Shown one piece after another: positions 51,545 to 61,031 of a stretch of DNA of 64,000 nucleotides. The notes under the pieces were generated by a model. That model did no database searches. It had not been told where the DNA came from and saw only the letters and a program-made list of their open reading frames with translations. The DNA is from Pseudomonadota bacterium (GTDB taxonomy: Bacteria; Pseudomonadota; Alphaproteobacteria; Acetobacterales; Acetobacteraceae), in contig JAKBCH010000005.1 of the NCBI GenBank assembly GCA_021808055.1, positions 1-64,000 on the forward strand, given 5' to 3'. The stretch's first letter is position 1, and every line of letters begins with the position of its first letter. A program made the position numbers and the translations under genes.

Positions 51545-52882
51545 TTAGAAGTTCTTGCCAGGTATCCAATTTGTGCCCGCCAGCGGAATTTGCGCCATGG
51601 CGGAGGCTTCCAGTGTTAACGCCACCAGATCCTCTGGTTCCAGATTATGCAGATGGCTCTTGCCACAGGCGCGCGCGATGGTCTGCGCTTCCAGCGTGAG
51701 CACCGAAAGATAATTCGCCAGGCGGCGGCCAGCCTTCACCGGGTCCAGACGTGCGGCCAGGGCTGGGTCCTGCGTGGTGATGCCGGCGGGGTCGCGGCCT
51801 TCGTGCCAATCATCATACGCGCCCGCGGTAGTGCCAAGTTTGCGGTATTCTTCTTCGTGCTCAGGCGAATTATCGCCCAGGGCGATGAGCGCCGCGGTGC
51901 CGATGGCAACCGCATCCGCCCCCAGGGCGATGGCCTTGGCGACATCCGCACCCGTGCGGATACCGCCGGAGACGATGAGCTGAACCTTACGGTGCATCCC
52001 TAGATCTTGCAGCGCCTGCACGGCGGGGCGGATGGCTGCGAGGATGGGGATGCCGACTTGCTCAATGAACACTTCCTGCGTGGCGGCGGTGCCACCTTGC
52101 ATCCCATCCAGCACCACAACATCAGCACCGGCTTTGATCGCCAGGGCGATATCATAATATGAGCGAGAAGCACCGACCTTCACGTAGATCGGCTTCTCCC
52201 AGTTGGTGAGTTCGCGCAGCTCCAGAATTTTAATTTCAAGATCATCCGGGCCGGTCCAATCCGGGTGACGGCAGGCGGAACGCTGGTCGATGCCTTCAGG
52301 CAAGTTACGCATCTTCGCCACGCGGGGGGAGATTTTTTGGCCCAGCAACATGCCGCCGCCGCCGGGCTTGGCACCCTGCCCCACCACGACCTCTATGGCA
52401 TCGGCCTTGCGAAGGTCAGTGAGGTTCATGCCATAGCGCGAGGGTAGATATTGATACACCAGCGTTTGGGAATGCCCGCGCTCCTCAGGTGTCATGCCGC
52501 CATCGCCCGTGGTGGTGGAGGTGCCAACGGCCGAAGCGCCGCGCCCGAGAGCCTCCTTGGCGTTACCGGAAAGCGCGCCAAAGGACATGCCAGCAATGGT
52601 TACAGGTGTTTTCAGGTGAATCGGTTTTTTGGCGAAACGCGTGCCCAGCACAACATCCGTGCCGCATTTTTCGCGATAGCCTTCCAACGGATAGCGGGAA
52701 ACAGATGCGCCGATAAACAGCAGATCGTCAAAATGTGGCAGCTTACGCTTGGTGCCGCCACCACGAATATCGTAAATGCCGGTGGCCGCGGCACGCTGAA
52801 TTTCGGCAATAGTATGGGGGTCGAAGGTTGAAGAAAAGCGCGGTAGCGTGCGGGGAATATGAGAACCGGGGGCGTCGTTCAT
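51545..52882 (-). CDS. glxD: GlxD/MgsC, FMN-binding glutamate-synthase-like subunit
   Basis: 445 residues corresponding to the FMN and synthase-site domain of glutamate synthase. Motifs: VTIAGMSFGALSGNAKEALG, GTSTTTGDGGMTPEE, GQGAKPGGGGMLLGQK, YVKVGASRSYYDIALAIKAGADVVVLDGMQGG read in parts, and SGGIRTGADVAKAIALGAD. The [3Fe-4S] cysteine stretch of true GOGAT is replaced by YDDWHEGRDPAGITTQDP, as in GlxD/MgsC proteins. With GlxB and GlxC it forms a split GOGAT-like enzyme; the characterised relative is N-methylglutamate synthase MgsC. Two bases separate it from glxC. Confidence 0.88.
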   Translation of the reverse strand: MNDAPGSHIPRTLPRFSSTFDPHTIAEIQRAAATGIYDIRGGGTKRKLPHFDDLLFIGASVSRYPLEGYREKCGTDVVLGTRFAKKPIHLKTPVTIAGMSFGALSGNAKEALGRGASAVGTSTTTGDGGMTPEERGHSQTLVYQYLPSRYGMNLTDLRKADAIEVVVGQGAKPGGGGMLLGQKISPRVAKMRNLPEGIDQRSACRHPDWTGPDDLEIKILELRELTNWEKPIYVKVGASRSYYDIALAIKAGADVVVLDGMQGGTAATQEVFIEQVGIPILAAIRPAVQALQDLGMHRKVQLIVSGGIRTGADVAKAIALGADAVAIGTAALIALGDNSPEHEEEYRKLGTTAGAYDDWHEGRDPAGITTQDPALAARLDPVKAGRRLANYLSVLTLEAQTIARACGKSHLHNLEPEDLVALTLEASAMAQIPLAGTNWIPGKNF

Positions 52883-52884
52883 GG

Positions 52885-53601
52885 CTAGTACGCACCTGCG
52901 TTGTCAACATGGAAATGATAGAGTGTGCGGGCGGAACCGTAGCGCGTGAAGCTCTCCACGCTATCCTCGATACCGGCTTTGTTGAGCAGATTTGTAAGAA
53001 TGGCTTTGTCCTCTTCGGTCATGTCCTTTTTCTCACAATCAGCCCCCAGGCTGGCGACTTTGCCTTTGACGAAAAGCCGAGCCTCGTAAAGAGAATCACC
53101 CAGGGCATCGCCAGCGTCGCCGCAGACCACGAGATTGCCGCTCTGCGCCATGAAGGCGCTCATATGGCCGACATTGCCCTTTACCACGATGTCGATGCCT
53201 TTCATGGAAATGCCGCAACGGGCAGAGGCATTGCCTTCAATAATCAGCAAACCGCCATGGGCGGTAGCCCCCGCAGACTGGCTGGCATCGCCTTTCACAT
53301 GCACGAGGCCTGACATCATGTTTTCCGCCACGCCTGTGCCCACATTGCCTTTAACGGTGATCGCAGCACCATCGTTCATGCCCGCGCAATAATAGCCCGC
53401 ATGGCCGTTCAGGGTGACAGAGATCGGCACGGTGATGCCAACAGCAAGCGCGTGGGCGCCTTGCGGGTTGAGAATGCTCCAGACTGTCTGGTTTGTATCA
53501 GCGGGCAGCGTTTGCAGGGTGGCGTTAAGCTCCCGCAGGCTGGCCGCGGCGAGATCGAAACTCACTGCAGGTTCCATGGATTTTTGTAACACAGCACTCA
53601 C
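52885..53601 (-). CDS. glxC: GlxC/MgsB, GXGXG-domain subunit
   Basis: 238 residues forming the right-handed beta-helix (GXGXG) domain found at the end of glutamate synthase, here a separate subunit. Repeating turns are visible: VTLNGHAGYYCAGMNDGAAITVKGNVG, VHVKGDASQSAGATAHGG, IIEGNASARCGISMKG, IVVKGNVGHMSAFMAQSG and LVVCGDAGDALGDSLYEA. GTG 53601 overlaps the glxB stop (GTGA); ATG 53577 is an alternative. It has a structural role joining the glutaminase-like and FMN subunits, by analogy with GOGAT and MgsB. Confidence 0.88.
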   Translation of the reverse strand: MSAVLQKSMEPAVSFDLAAASLRELNATLQTLPADTNQTVWSILNPQGAHALAVGITVPISVTLNGHAGYYCAGMNDGAAITVKGNVGTGVAENMMSGLVHVKGDASQSAGATAHGGLLIIEGNASARCGISMKGIDIVVKGNVGHMSAFMAQSGNLVVCGDAGDALGDSLYEARLFVKGKVASLGADCEKKDMTEEDKAILTNLLNKAGIEDSVESFTRYGSARTLYHFHVDNAGAY

Positions 53602-54476
53602 GCCGCGCGCTCCCAGATATAAACTTTTGCAGGTTCAGGCTCGAACAAACGCGCCCCCTCAATACCCGGCAAGCCGACAAGGGCACGATACTCCGAGGCG
53701 AAGGCGACATAATCCTCGGTCTCGGCCATTACCGCTGGTTTGCAGGAGACGGGATCACGCAGCACGCCGAACCCGCTCTCGGTGCCCACAACAAAATTAT
53801 AGAAGCCATCTAGGTCGTTCAACGCCGAGGTCAGCGCCTCGTCCAGCTTCGCACCCTCACGCAGCTTATAAGAAAGGTAGCCTGCAGCAACCTCGGTGTC
53901 GTTCTGGGTGGCGAATTTGATACCTTCACGGATCAGGGTCCGGCGGACATCGTTATGATTTGACAAAGAACCGTTATGAACCAGGCATTGATCCGCACCG
54001 GTAGAGAAAGGATGTGCCCCTTCTGTCGTCACCGCCGATTCGGTTGCCATGCGGGTATGGCCGATCGCGTGGGTGCCGGTCATGCCAGAGAGGCCAAAGC
54101 GTGCGCTGACCGCGTCTGGCAGACCAACGCCCTTGAACAGCTCCATACGATTACCCACAGAGACAATTATAAGCCCTGGCTGTGCTTCCAGGACGGCACG
54201 GGTTTCAGCTTCGCGCGCGGCAGGGACGCTGACGACGGTGTGATCGTCATGGGTGGAGATCGTCGCGCCAAATTTCGTTGCCAGGGCCTCAATGTTAAAG
54301 CCCTGCGGTGCGCGAATTGTGAATTTGACGTGCCCGGGTGTGGCCGCCCCATAAACCGCAAATCCCGCTGAATCGGGTCCGCGCTCCGTCAGCACATTCA
54401 ACATACCTGACATCAACGCCCCGAGCTGCGGTTCAAGCGCCTTGTTTTTAAGAAATAATCCGGCAATCCCACACAT
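53598..54476 (-). CDS. glxB: GlxB/MgsA, class II glutamine amidotransferase subunit
   Basis: 292 residues of the Ntn-type (class II) glutamine amidotransferase. The start MCGIAGLFLKNKALEP places the nucleophile at Cys2 and fixes ATG 54476, which has AAGGAG about nine bases upstream; the frame up to 54533 would bury the nucleophile. LTERGPDSAGFAVYG, GHTRMATESAVTTEGAHPFS and LVHNGSLSNHNDVRRTL are the glutamine-binding segments. It provides the amide nitrogen (or methylamine) to GlxD. First gene of the operon; divergent from the alcohol dehydrogenase over about 180 bases. Confidence 0.88.
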   Translation of the reverse strand: MCGIAGLFLKNKALEPQLGALMSGMLNVLTERGPDSAGFAVYGAATPGHVKFTIRAPQGFNIEALATKFGATISTHDDHTVVSVPAAREAETRAVLEAQPGLIIVSVGNRMELFKGVGLPDAVSARFGLSGMTGTHAIGHTRMATESAVTTEGAHPFSTGADQCLVHNGSLSNHNDVRRTLIREGIKFATQNDTEVAAGYLSYKLREGAKLDEALTSALNDLDGFYNFVVGTESGFGVLRDPVSCKPAVMAETEDYVAFASEYRALVGLPGIEGARLFEPEPAKVYIWERAA

Positions 54477-54659
54477 CGCGCTCAACTCTCCTTCCGACAA
54501 GGAAAGGTTACAGGACACGCTCCACCGCGTCAACCAACAAGAATAAACAATTCTTTTAAAGAAACTGAGGTGAAGATGTTTCTGTTACAGCCTTCCGAAA
54601 TGGTTGAATTTTAATAGGTTCAGCCAATATCCGGGCTTCCTTACTTAATCAGGGAAGAT

Positions 54660-55718
54660 ATGATGCTCGTTTGCACAGGTTTCGGGGCGACTAGCCCCTC
54701 CTCGCCGCTTGGCCCCCTAACGTTCAACCGGCGGGATGTTGGTAAAAGCGATATTGAAATTGATATCATGTTCTGCGGCGTGTGCCATTCGGACCTGCAT
54801 TTCGCCCGGGATGAGTGGCATTTTACCCAATACCCCGCCGTGCCGGGGCATGAAATTGTCGGCCGGGTAAAAAGCGTCGGCACGGATGTAAGCAAATATA
54901 AGGTGGGCGACCTGGTTGGGGTTGGCTGCATGGTGAATAGCTGCCGCACCTGCCCTTCCTGCCAGGAAGGGCAGGAGCAATATTGCGCCGAGGGGCTTGC
55001 CGGCCAGACCTATGGCGGCACGGACAAGGTGATTAACGAGCCTTCTAAGGGCGGGTATTCCGACCGAATCGTGGTTGACGAAAATTTCGTACTCAAAATT
55101 CCAGAGAATTTGGACCCGGCCGCGGCAGCCCCTCTGCTGTGCGCGGGCATTACACTCTATTCGCCGCTGCGCCATTGGGGTGCTGGGCCGGGCAAGAAAG
55201 TTGGGATCATCGGGCTGGGCGGGCTTGGCCATATGGGCGTGAAGCTGGCTCATGCAATGGGCGCGGAGACGGCGTTATTCACCACTTCGGCCAGCAAGGT
55301 GGAGGATGCGAAGAAGCTCGGCGCCAGCCTAGTGATTCTTTCAAAAGACGAAGCGCAGATGGCGGAACATGCCGAAAGCTTCGACCTGATTATTGATACG
55401 GTCTCCGCCTCTCACGATCTCTCCTCTTATTTCAATCTGTTAAAGCGGGACGCCACGATGGTGCAGGTGGGCGCGCCGGAGCATCCACTGCCCATACCCG
55501 TGTTTCCCCTGCTGATGCGGCGCCGTAATTTCGCCGGCTCTATTATTGGCGGCATAAAGGAAACCCAGGAAATGCTGGATTTTTGCGGCAAGCATAATAT
55601 TGCCGCCGAGATTGAGATGATCCCGATTCAAGCGATTAACGAAGCGTATGAACGCATGTTGAAGAGCGATGTGAAGTATCGCTTTTGTATCGACATGACG
55701 ACTTTAAAGGCGGCATAA
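54660..55718 (+). CDS. Zinc-dependent NAD(P) alcohol dehydrogenase (YahK/CAD-like)
   Basis: 352 residues of the cinnamyl-alcohol-dehydrogenase/YahK group of medium-chain zinc dehydrogenases, usually NADPH-dependent aldehyde reductases. Catalytic zinc ligands are in FCGVCHSDLH and PAVPGHEIVG, structural zinc cysteines in SCRTCPSCQEGQEQYC, and the cofactor fold in VGIIGLGGLGHMGVKLA. Two consecutive ATGs (54660, 54663) follow an AGGGA site. The substrate is not assigned. A strong terminator follows, so it is monocistronic. Confidence 0.9.
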   Translation: MMLVCTGFGATSPSSPLGPLTFNRRDVGKSDIEIDIMFCGVCHSDLHFARDEWHFTQYPAVPGHEIVGRVKSVGTDVSKYKVGDLVGVGCMVNSCRTCPSCQEGQEQYCAEGLAGQTYGGTDKVINEPSKGGYSDRIVVDENFVLKIPENLDPAAAAPLLCAGITLYSPLRHWGAGPGKKVGIIGLGGLGHMGVKLAHAMGAETALFTTSASKVEDAKKLGASLVILSKDEAQMAEHAESFDLIIDTVSASHDLSSYFNLLKRDATMVQVGAPEHPLPIPVFPLLMRRRNFAGSIIGGIKETQEMLDFCGKHNIAAEIEMIPIQAINEAYERMLKSDVKYRFCIDMTTLKAA

Positions 55719-55730
55719 GCCGGGTTTTTC

Positions 55731-55757
55731 AAAACGCGCCCCTGTGGCGCGTTTTTT
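55731..55757 (+). terminator. Rho-independent terminator after the alcohol dehydrogenase
   Basis: AAAACGCGCC and GGCGCGTTTT form a perfect ten-base-pair stem with a five-base loop, followed by more T's, 12 bases past the stop. Confidence 0.9.
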
Positions 55758-55864
55758 ATTCCCTATGATGACCATTGCGGGCTTCAACGGCTTGACTTCA
55801 CATGGTTAAAGGTGGTTTTTGCAGCCACGCCGGTTGCGGGTTCTTCCCCGCGCCGCCTTGGTAT

Positions 55865-55939
55865 GAGCCTGTAGCTCAGTGGTAGAGCAACCGACTTTTA
55901 ATCGGTTGGTCGTGGGTTCGACCCCCACCGGGCTCACCA
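55865..55939 (+). tRNA. tRNA-Lys (anticodon TTT)
   Basis: A complete cloverleaf. The acceptor arms GAGCCTG and CGGGCTC pair with one wobble, followed by discriminator A and an encoded CCA (55937-55939). The D-arm is GCTC/GAGC, the anticodon arm ACCGA/TCGGT with loop CTTTTAA gives anticodon TTT, and the T-arm is GTGGG-TTCGACC-CCCAC. It reads lysine AAA/AAG codons. A TTGACT at 55792 could be part of its promoter, but no good -10 is seen. Confidence 0.96.
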
Positions 55940-55972
55940 AGTCAACCTGCTTTAGCCAGTTTTAGGCAAAAC

Positions 55973-56620
55973 ATGAATCGAGCCAAAATCGGCATCGTTA
56001 CGGGGCTAAAAGCAGAGGCACAATGGCTGGATAAAGCCGGGTTCATGGTGCGGGCCGGTGGTGGCACACCGCACGGTGCAGAAGATGCCGCCGAGGCGCT
56101 GGTGCAGGAAGGAGCTGAGGCTCTTATCAGCTTTGGTTTGGCGGGCGGGTTACGGCCAGGGCTCAAGCCCGGTTCGATTCTGGTGCCTTCTGTGGTGCTC
56201 TACGGCACCCGCACTTACCCTTGCGATTACCGGCTTATGGAATTTCTCGGCGGCATGACGGCTGGGGCCATTTTGGGCGGAACCAAAATTGCTGCCTCAA
56301 CCCAGGCCAAGGCCTTATTATATCAGCGCAGCCATCCGGCGGCGATCGACATTGAGTCTGGCGCAGTTGCAAGAATTGCCAAGGAAAACAAATTGCCCTT
56401 CGCCGTTTTGCGCGCAGTGGCGGACCCGGCGGAACGTACGTTGCCCCAAGCAGCGCTTGTTGCGCTGAAGGAAGATGGGGGTTTGGATGTCATCCGGCTT
56501 ATACGCTCCATTGCCCGAAAGCCGTGGCAGATTCCGGGGCTTATAGCTGTGGGGCGCGATGCCAGGGCCGCGAGGCAGGCTTTGTTGGAACGGTTGAAAA
56601 CACTCCCGGCCTCATCCTGA
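55973..56620 (+). CDS. hpnG: Hopanoid-associated phosphorylase HpnG
   Basis: A 215-residue nucleoside-phosphorylase-like protein that removes adenine from adenosylhopane to give the ribosyl (phospho) hopane intermediate of bacteriohopanetetrol synthesis. The N-terminus IGIVTGLKAEAQWL and the segments ALISFGLAGGLRPGLKPG, AIDIESGAVARIA (Glu-Ser-Gly, purine/ribose site) and FAVLRAVADPAERTLP are typical of HpnG (TIGR03468). It faces hpnH, whose product is its substrate. Its start lies 33 bases past tRNA-Lys. Confidence 0.88.
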   Translation: MNRAKIGIVTGLKAEAQWLDKAGFMVRAGGGTPHGAEDAAEALVQEGAEALISFGLAGGLRPGLKPGSILVPSVVLYGTRTYPCDYRLMEFLGGMTAGAILGGTKIAASTQAKALLYQRSHPAAIDIESGAVARIAKENKLPFAVLRAVADPAERTLPQAALVALKEDGGLDVIRLIRSIARKPWQIPGLIAVGRDARAARQALLERLKTLPASS

Positions 56621-56631
56621 AACGAGGCCGG
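56606..56631. terminator. Hairpin between converging hpnG and hpnH
   Basis: CCGGCCTC and GAGGCCGG form an eight-base-pair stem with a ten-base loop that spans the hpnG stop. No long T-run follows on either side, so termination is probable but not certain. Confidence 0.5.
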
Positions 56632-56641
56632 TGTTACAAAT

Positions 56642-57802
56642 TTATTCCGCCGGTAGAGCGGCTTGGCGGGCCGTTTTAGCGGTTTGAATTTCCGCCATCT
56701 TGGTTTCCACATGCTTGGAGAACACATATTCCGCCTTACGAGCCTTATCGAGCGGAATATCTTTGGCCATGGCACCTTCGGTTTTGATGCCGCCCAGAGC
56801 TACCTTGGCGATCTGCCAGGGGCGCTTGATGGAATCCATCACCGCGGTGGCTTCAAAGCCGGAATGCACCATGCAATCGGAGCATTTCTCGTAATTGCCA
56901 ACGCCGTAGCGGTCCCAATCCGTGGTTTCCATCAGCTCCTTGAAGCTTTTGGCGTAACCTTCGCCCAGCAGGTAGCAGGGGCGCTGCCAACCGAAAACGT
57001 TGCGGGTTGGGTTACCCCAGGGCGTGCAGGCATAGCTTTGATTCCCCGCCAGGAAGTCTAGAAACAGCGGCGACTGAGTGAATTTCCACTTTTTGCCGCG
57101 CTTCACACTTTCCTTGCCACGGCGGAAAATGGCGCGGAACAGCTCCTTGGTGCGCTGACGGTTAAGGAAATGCTCCTGATCCGGGGCACGTTCATAAGCG
57201 TAGCCCGGAGAGGTCATCACGCCCTCAATGTCGAGATCGGCCACCGTATCCAGGAAAGCTGCAACCCGGTCCGGGTCCGCGCCGTCGAACAGGGTGCAGT
57301 TGATGGAGGTGCGGAACCCTTTGGATTTGCTGAGCTTAATTGCCTCCACCGCACGATCGTACACGCCTGCCTGATCGACAGAGCGGTCATGCATTTCTTT
57401 ATCTCCATCCAGATGGATGTCCCAGCAGAAATTCTTGTGCGGCTTGTACTGGTCGATTTTTTTCTCCAGCAGCAGCGCGTTGGTGCACAGAATCACGAAT
57501 TTGCCCATCTTCAGATAGGCTTCGACGATTTGCGGCATTTCCCTGTGCAGCAGCGGCTCACCACCAGCGATGGCGATGATCGGTGCCGGGCATTCCTCGG
57601 CGGCCAGGATCGCGTCCGCCACAGAAATCCGTTGATTCAGGATTTCGTTGGGATAATCGATTTTGCCGCAGCCCTGGCAGGCCAGGTTGCAACGAAATAG
57701 CGGCTCCAGCATCAGCACCAGCGGATAACGCTTATTGCCGCTCAAATGCTGCTTCAGGATATAGCTGCCGACGCGAAGAGCTTGGTTTAACGGTACACCC
57801 AT
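56642..57802 (-). CDS. hpnH: Adenosylhopane synthase HpnH (radical SAM)
   Basis: Radical-SAM enzyme that joins the adenosyl group to the C30 hopanoid, the first step to C35 hopanoids. 386 residues. The [4Fe-4S] motif CNLACQGC (C38, C42, C45) is followed by AIAGGEPLLHREMPQIV and DIHLDGDKEMHDRSV. The C-terminal part carries more cysteines (YACTPWGNP, RPCYLLGEG, YEKCSDCMVHSG) typical of HpnH (TIGR03470). Downstream of ispH by 11 bases in the same operon. Confidence 0.95.
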   Translation of the reverse strand: MGVPLNQALRVGSYILKQHLSGNKRYPLVLMLEPLFRCNLACQGCGKIDYPNEILNQRISVADAILAAEECPAPIIAIAGGEPLLHREMPQIVEAYLKMGKFVILCTNALLLEKKIDQYKPHKNFCWDIHLDGDKEMHDRSVDQAGVYDRAVEAIKLSKSKGFRTSINCTLFDGADPDRVAAFLDTVADLDIEGVMTSPGYAYERAPDQEHFLNRQRTKELFRAIFRRGKESVKRGKKWKFTQSPLFLDFLAGNQSYACTPWGNPTRNVFGWQRPCYLLGEGYAKSFKELMETTDWDRYGVGNYEKCSDCMVHSGFEATAVMDSIKRPWQIAKVALGGIKTEGAMAKDIPLDKARKAEYVFSKHVETKMAEIQTAKTARQAALPAE

Positions 57803-57813
57803 TTTATATATCC

Positions 57814-58767
57814 TTAAACTTCAGACACTTCTGCAGGGAGTTTAAACTTAACATCCTCCGGCGTGCCTGCCAGCATTTCAATTTCTACCTTGCCAAAGCG
57901 TTTGAGCCCTTCAATGACTCCCCTGACCAGAACCTCAGGCGCGGACGCGCCGGCGGTGAGACCAACCTTGGCAGCCCCTTGAAACCATTCGGCCTGAAGG
58001 GCGCTGGCATCATCGATTAAGTAGGCCGGGCGGCCAAGCTCGGCACCGATTTCACGCAACCGATTGGAATTAGATGAGTTTTTGCTTCCGACAACCAAAA
58101 TCACATCAACCAGTTCAGCAAGGTGATGCACCGCTTCCTGACGATTCTGTGTGGCGTAGCAGATATCCTTCACATCAGGCCCCACAATGGCAGGGAAATG
58201 CGCCTGCAGAGCCGCGATGATTCCGCGGGTATCGTCCACCGAAAGCGTGGTCTGCGTGATGTAGGAAAGCTTGTCAGGGTCTTTGACTTGAAGTTTTTCT
58301 GCATCTTCAATGGTTTGAACCAAATAAACCGTGCCATCGATCTGGCCGATTGTACCCTCGACCTCCGCGTGACCCGCATGGCCGATCAATACGATTTCCC
58401 GGCCTTGGGCCGCGTACCGGCGGCCTTCGGCGTGCACCTTGGCCACTAATGGGCAGGTGGCGTCGATAACCGGCAGGGTCCTGTCAGCGGCAGCCTGCAC
58501 CACCTTGCGAGCCACACCATGTGCTGAGAACACGGTCCAAGCGCCTTCCGGGACTTCGTCCAGCTCATCCACAAACACCGCGCCGCGGGAGCGCAGGTCT
58601 TCAACAACATGCCGATTATGAACGATTTCGTGTCGGACATAGATGGGCGGGCCAAATTTTGTCAGCGCCCGTTCAACAATATCAATCGCCCGCTCAACGC
58701 CTGCACAAAAGCCGCGCGGTTGCGCAAGAATAACCCGCAATGTCTTCGGAGGCTGGGAACCGTCCAT
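57814..58767 (-). CDS. ispH: 4-hydroxy-3-methylbut-2-enyl diphosphate reductase IspH (LytB)
   Basis: Last enzyme of the MEP pathway, producing IPP and DMAPP. 317 residues with the three iron-sulfur cysteines: C21 in [15 protein letters not shown]105 in [11 protein letters not shown] and a third near 205 in [12 protein letters not shown]. Other family segments are [16 protein letters not shown] and [16 protein letters not shown]. First gene of the ispH-hpnH operon and divergent from dxs, so isoprenoid supply is tied to hopanoid synthesis. Confidence 0.96.
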   Translation of the reverse strand: MDGSQPPKTLRVILAQPRGFCAGVERAIDIVERALTKFGPPIYVRHEIVHNRHVVEDLRSRGAVFVDELDEVPEGAWTVFSAHGVARKVVQAAADRTLPVIDATCPLVAKVHAEGRRYAAQGREIVLIGHAGHAEVEGTIGQIDGTVYLVQTIEDAEKLQVKDPDKLSYITQTTLSVDDTRGIIAALQAHFPAIVGPDVKDICYATQNRQEAVHHLAELVDVILVVGSKNSSNSNRLREIGAELGRPAYLIDDASALQAEWFQGAAKVGLTAGASAPEVLVRGVIEGLKRFGKVEIEMLAGTPEDVKFKLPAEVSEV

Positions 58768-59090
58768 ACTATTTAATCCTGTTGCCTGTGCGTCACAGCC
58801 GTGCCGCTTTGTAGAGCTTGCAATATGTCATTGCTTCCACAATCCGCAAGCTTTCGGTTACTCTAGCCTATAGTATTTCGGAAAACACCAAGGCAGCCAG
58901 AAATTGTAAAATAGAAGCGGCCTGTTAACAGCACTTCTGGCTTTTCTTGGCATTGTCACCTATGTGTTTGGAATAAACGAGGCTTTGGCCGCCATTCCGA
59001 ATGGGATTTAGGCATATTGAACGGGTTAATGGGTATGACGGAACCAGGTATGCGATTTTTAACGGCACGGCATGCGGGAGGGGCTATCTG
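58768..59090. promoter_or_regulatory. Divergent control region between ispH and dxs
   Basis: 323 bases without a recognisable gene. An open frame on the plus strand continues from dxs up to 59001 but lacks the family sequence. One possible promoter toward dxs is TTGGCA (58947-58952) with GAATAA 18 bases further (58971-58976). AGCCAGAA and TTCTGGCT near 58893-58943 form a loose inverted repeat followed by a short T-rich stretch. The spacing is longer than elsewhere in the window, fitting a regulated region. Confidence 0.4.
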
Positions 59091-61022
59091 ATGCCGCCAA
59101 AGACTCCCCTGCTTGACCGCGTCATTTTTCCCGCCGATCTCCGTAATTTTTCAACGGATCAGCTAAAGCAAGTGGCTGATGAACTGCGCGCGGAAACCAT
59201 CGACACTGTTTCCGTGACTGGTGGCCATCTGGGCTCATCACTTGGCGTGGTTGAATTGACCGTGGCGATTCATGCCGTTTTTGACACGCCTCGCGACCGG
59301 TTGATCTGGGACGTTGGCCATCAATGCTATCCGCATAAAATTTTGACTGGTCGGCGTGAGCAGATTCGTACCCTGCGTCAACCTGGCGGATTATCTGGCT
59401 TCACCCGCCGCTCAGAGAGCGAATATGACCCGTTTGGGGCTGCACACTCTAGCACCTCCATTTCCGCGGGCCTCGGTATGGCCGTGGCGAGGGATCTTAA
59501 CAAAGAAGAACCGCCCCGGAATGTCATCGCCGTGATTGGGGATGGCTCCATGAGCGCGGGCATGGCCTATGAGGCCATGAACAACGCAGGGGCGATGAAA
59601 TCCCGGCTGATTGTTGTGCTGAATGACAATGATATGTCGATCGCGCCGCCTGTTGGTGCGATGAGCGCGTATCTCTCAACGCTTATTTCCTCGCACAGCT
59701 TTATGAGCCTGCGCGACTTCGCCGCGAAAATGGCGAAGCGATTCCCGCGCCCGATTGAACGCACCGCCCGCAAAGCGGAAGAATATGCCAGGGGCATCCT
59801 CACCGGCGGCACTTTATTTGAAGAGCTTGGGTTCTATTATGTCGGCCCCATTGATGGCCACAATTTGGAACATTTGCTCCCTGTGCTCCGCAATCTTCGA
59901 GACTCAGACGCCCAGGCCCCATTGCTGCTGCATGTGGTCACGCAGAAGGGTAAAGGCTACGCCCCGGCGGAAGCTGCGGGCGACAAGCTACACGCAACCG
60001 CCAAATTCAACGTGGTAACCGGCGAGCAGAAAAAAGCCCCGCCCGGCCCGCCGACATATACCAATGTGTTTGCGAAGGCGTTAATTGCCGAAGCTGAGCA
60101 TAACCCGAAACTTGTGGCGATAACCGCTGCTATGCCAGGCGGAACGGGCCTCGATAAATTTTCTCAAAAATTTCCAGACCGCATATTTGATGTGGGCATT
60201 GCTGAGCAGCATGCCGTGACGTTTGCCGCGGGATTGGCGACGGAAGGAATGGCGCCATTCTGCGCAATTTATTCCACGTTCCTGCAACGCGGCTATGACC
60301 AGCTTGTCCATGACGTGGTGTTGCAGAGTTTGCCGGTGCGGTTTGCAATGGACAGGGCCGGGCTTGTGGGCGCTGATGGCGCAACCCATGCCGGGGCGTA
60401 TGATCTGTGCTTTTTAAGCCCGATGCCGCGGATGGTGATTATGGCACCCGCTGATGAAGCAGAGCTGATGCACTGCGTTGCGACAGCCGCCGAGATCGAC
60501 GACCGGCCATCCGCTTTCCGTTATCCACGTGGCGAGGGCGTGGGCGTTGTCCTGCCAGACCGGGGTACACCGTGGGAAATCGGCAAAGGGCGCGTGCTCC
60601 GGGAGGGTAGCAAAATTGCAATTCTGTCTCTTGGCACCCGCTTGGCCGAAGCGCTGAAGGCCGCCGAGGAATTAACGGCCAAAGGGCTGCCCACCACGGT
60701 TGCCGATGCGCGGTTTATGAAGCCGCTTGATACCGCTTTGGTGGATCAACTGGCGAAAAACCATGAAGTGCTGATCACGATCGAAGAGGGCGCTGCCGGT
60801 GGATTTGGAGCGGCTGTGGCTCATCATCTGGCCTGGAGAGGCGCTTTCGATAAAGGCTTGAAGTTCAGACCGATGACCCTGCCGGATCGACTGATCGACC
60901 ATAACACTGCCTCAGCGCAGCTGGAGGAGGCGGGGCTGGCCGCTCAGCATATTGTTGGCCATGCAATGGCGGCAATAGGTGTACAATCTTTCCACAATTT
61001 TGCCGCTGTTCCCGCGCAATAA
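59091..61022 (+). CDS. dxs: 1-deoxy-D-xylulose-5-phosphate synthase
   Basis: Thiamine-diphosphate enzyme for the first MEP step, condensing pyruvate and glyceraldehyde 3-phosphate. 643 residues. [16 protein letters not shown] and [15 protein letters not shown] (early catalytic histidines), the TPP motif [18 protein letters not shown] with [12 protein letters not shown], and the later [16 protein letters not shown] (catalytic Glu) and [15 protein letters not shown] are all visible. ATG 59091 has GGAGGGG nine bases upstream and begins the family sequence [11 protein letters not shown]. It heads the dxs-hpnM-hpnI-hpnJ string, which is unusual for a housekeeping gene. Confidence 0.96.
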   Translation: MPPKTPLLDRVIFPADLRNFSTDQLKQVADELRAETIDTVSVTGGHLGSSLGVVELTVAIHAVFDTPRDRLIWDVGHQCYPHKILTGRREQIRTLRQPGGLSGFTRRSESEYDPFGAAHSSTSISAGLGMAVARDLNKEEPPRNVIAVIGDGSMSAGMAYEAMNNAGAMKSRLIVVLNDNDMSIAPPVGAMSAYLSTLISSHSFMSLRDFAAKMAKRFPRPIERTARKAEEYARGILTGGTLFEELGFYYVGPIDGHNLEHLLPVLRNLRDSDAQAPLLLHVVTQKGKGYAPAEAAGDKLHATAKFNVVTGEQKKAPPGPPTYTNVFAKALIAEAEHNPKLVAITAAMPGGTGLDKFSQKFPDRIFDVGIAEQHAVTFAAGLATEGMAPFCAIYSTFLQRGYDQLVHDVVLQSLPVRFAMDRAGLVGADGATHAGAYDLCFLSPMPRMVIMAPADEAELMHCVATAAEIDDRPSAFRYPRGEGVGVVLPDRGTPWEIGKGRVLREGSKIAILSLGTRLAEALKAAEELTAKGLPTTVADARFMKPLDTALVDQLAKNHEVLITIEEGAAGGFGAAVAHHLAWRGAFDKGLKFRPMTLPDRLIDHNTASAQLEEAGLAAQHIVGHAMAAIGVQSFHNFAAVPAQ

Positions 61023-61031
61023 AAGGGCCAT

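Noticed and set aside
51534..51569. Upstream ATG at 51569 as the glnT start
   Set aside because: It overlaps the end of glxD and lacks a ribosome binding site, while ATG 51533 has AAGGA at the right distance.
59001..59090. N-terminal extension of dxs
   Set aside because: The added 30 residues do not resemble the family, and the GGAGGGG site sits directly before ATG 59091.
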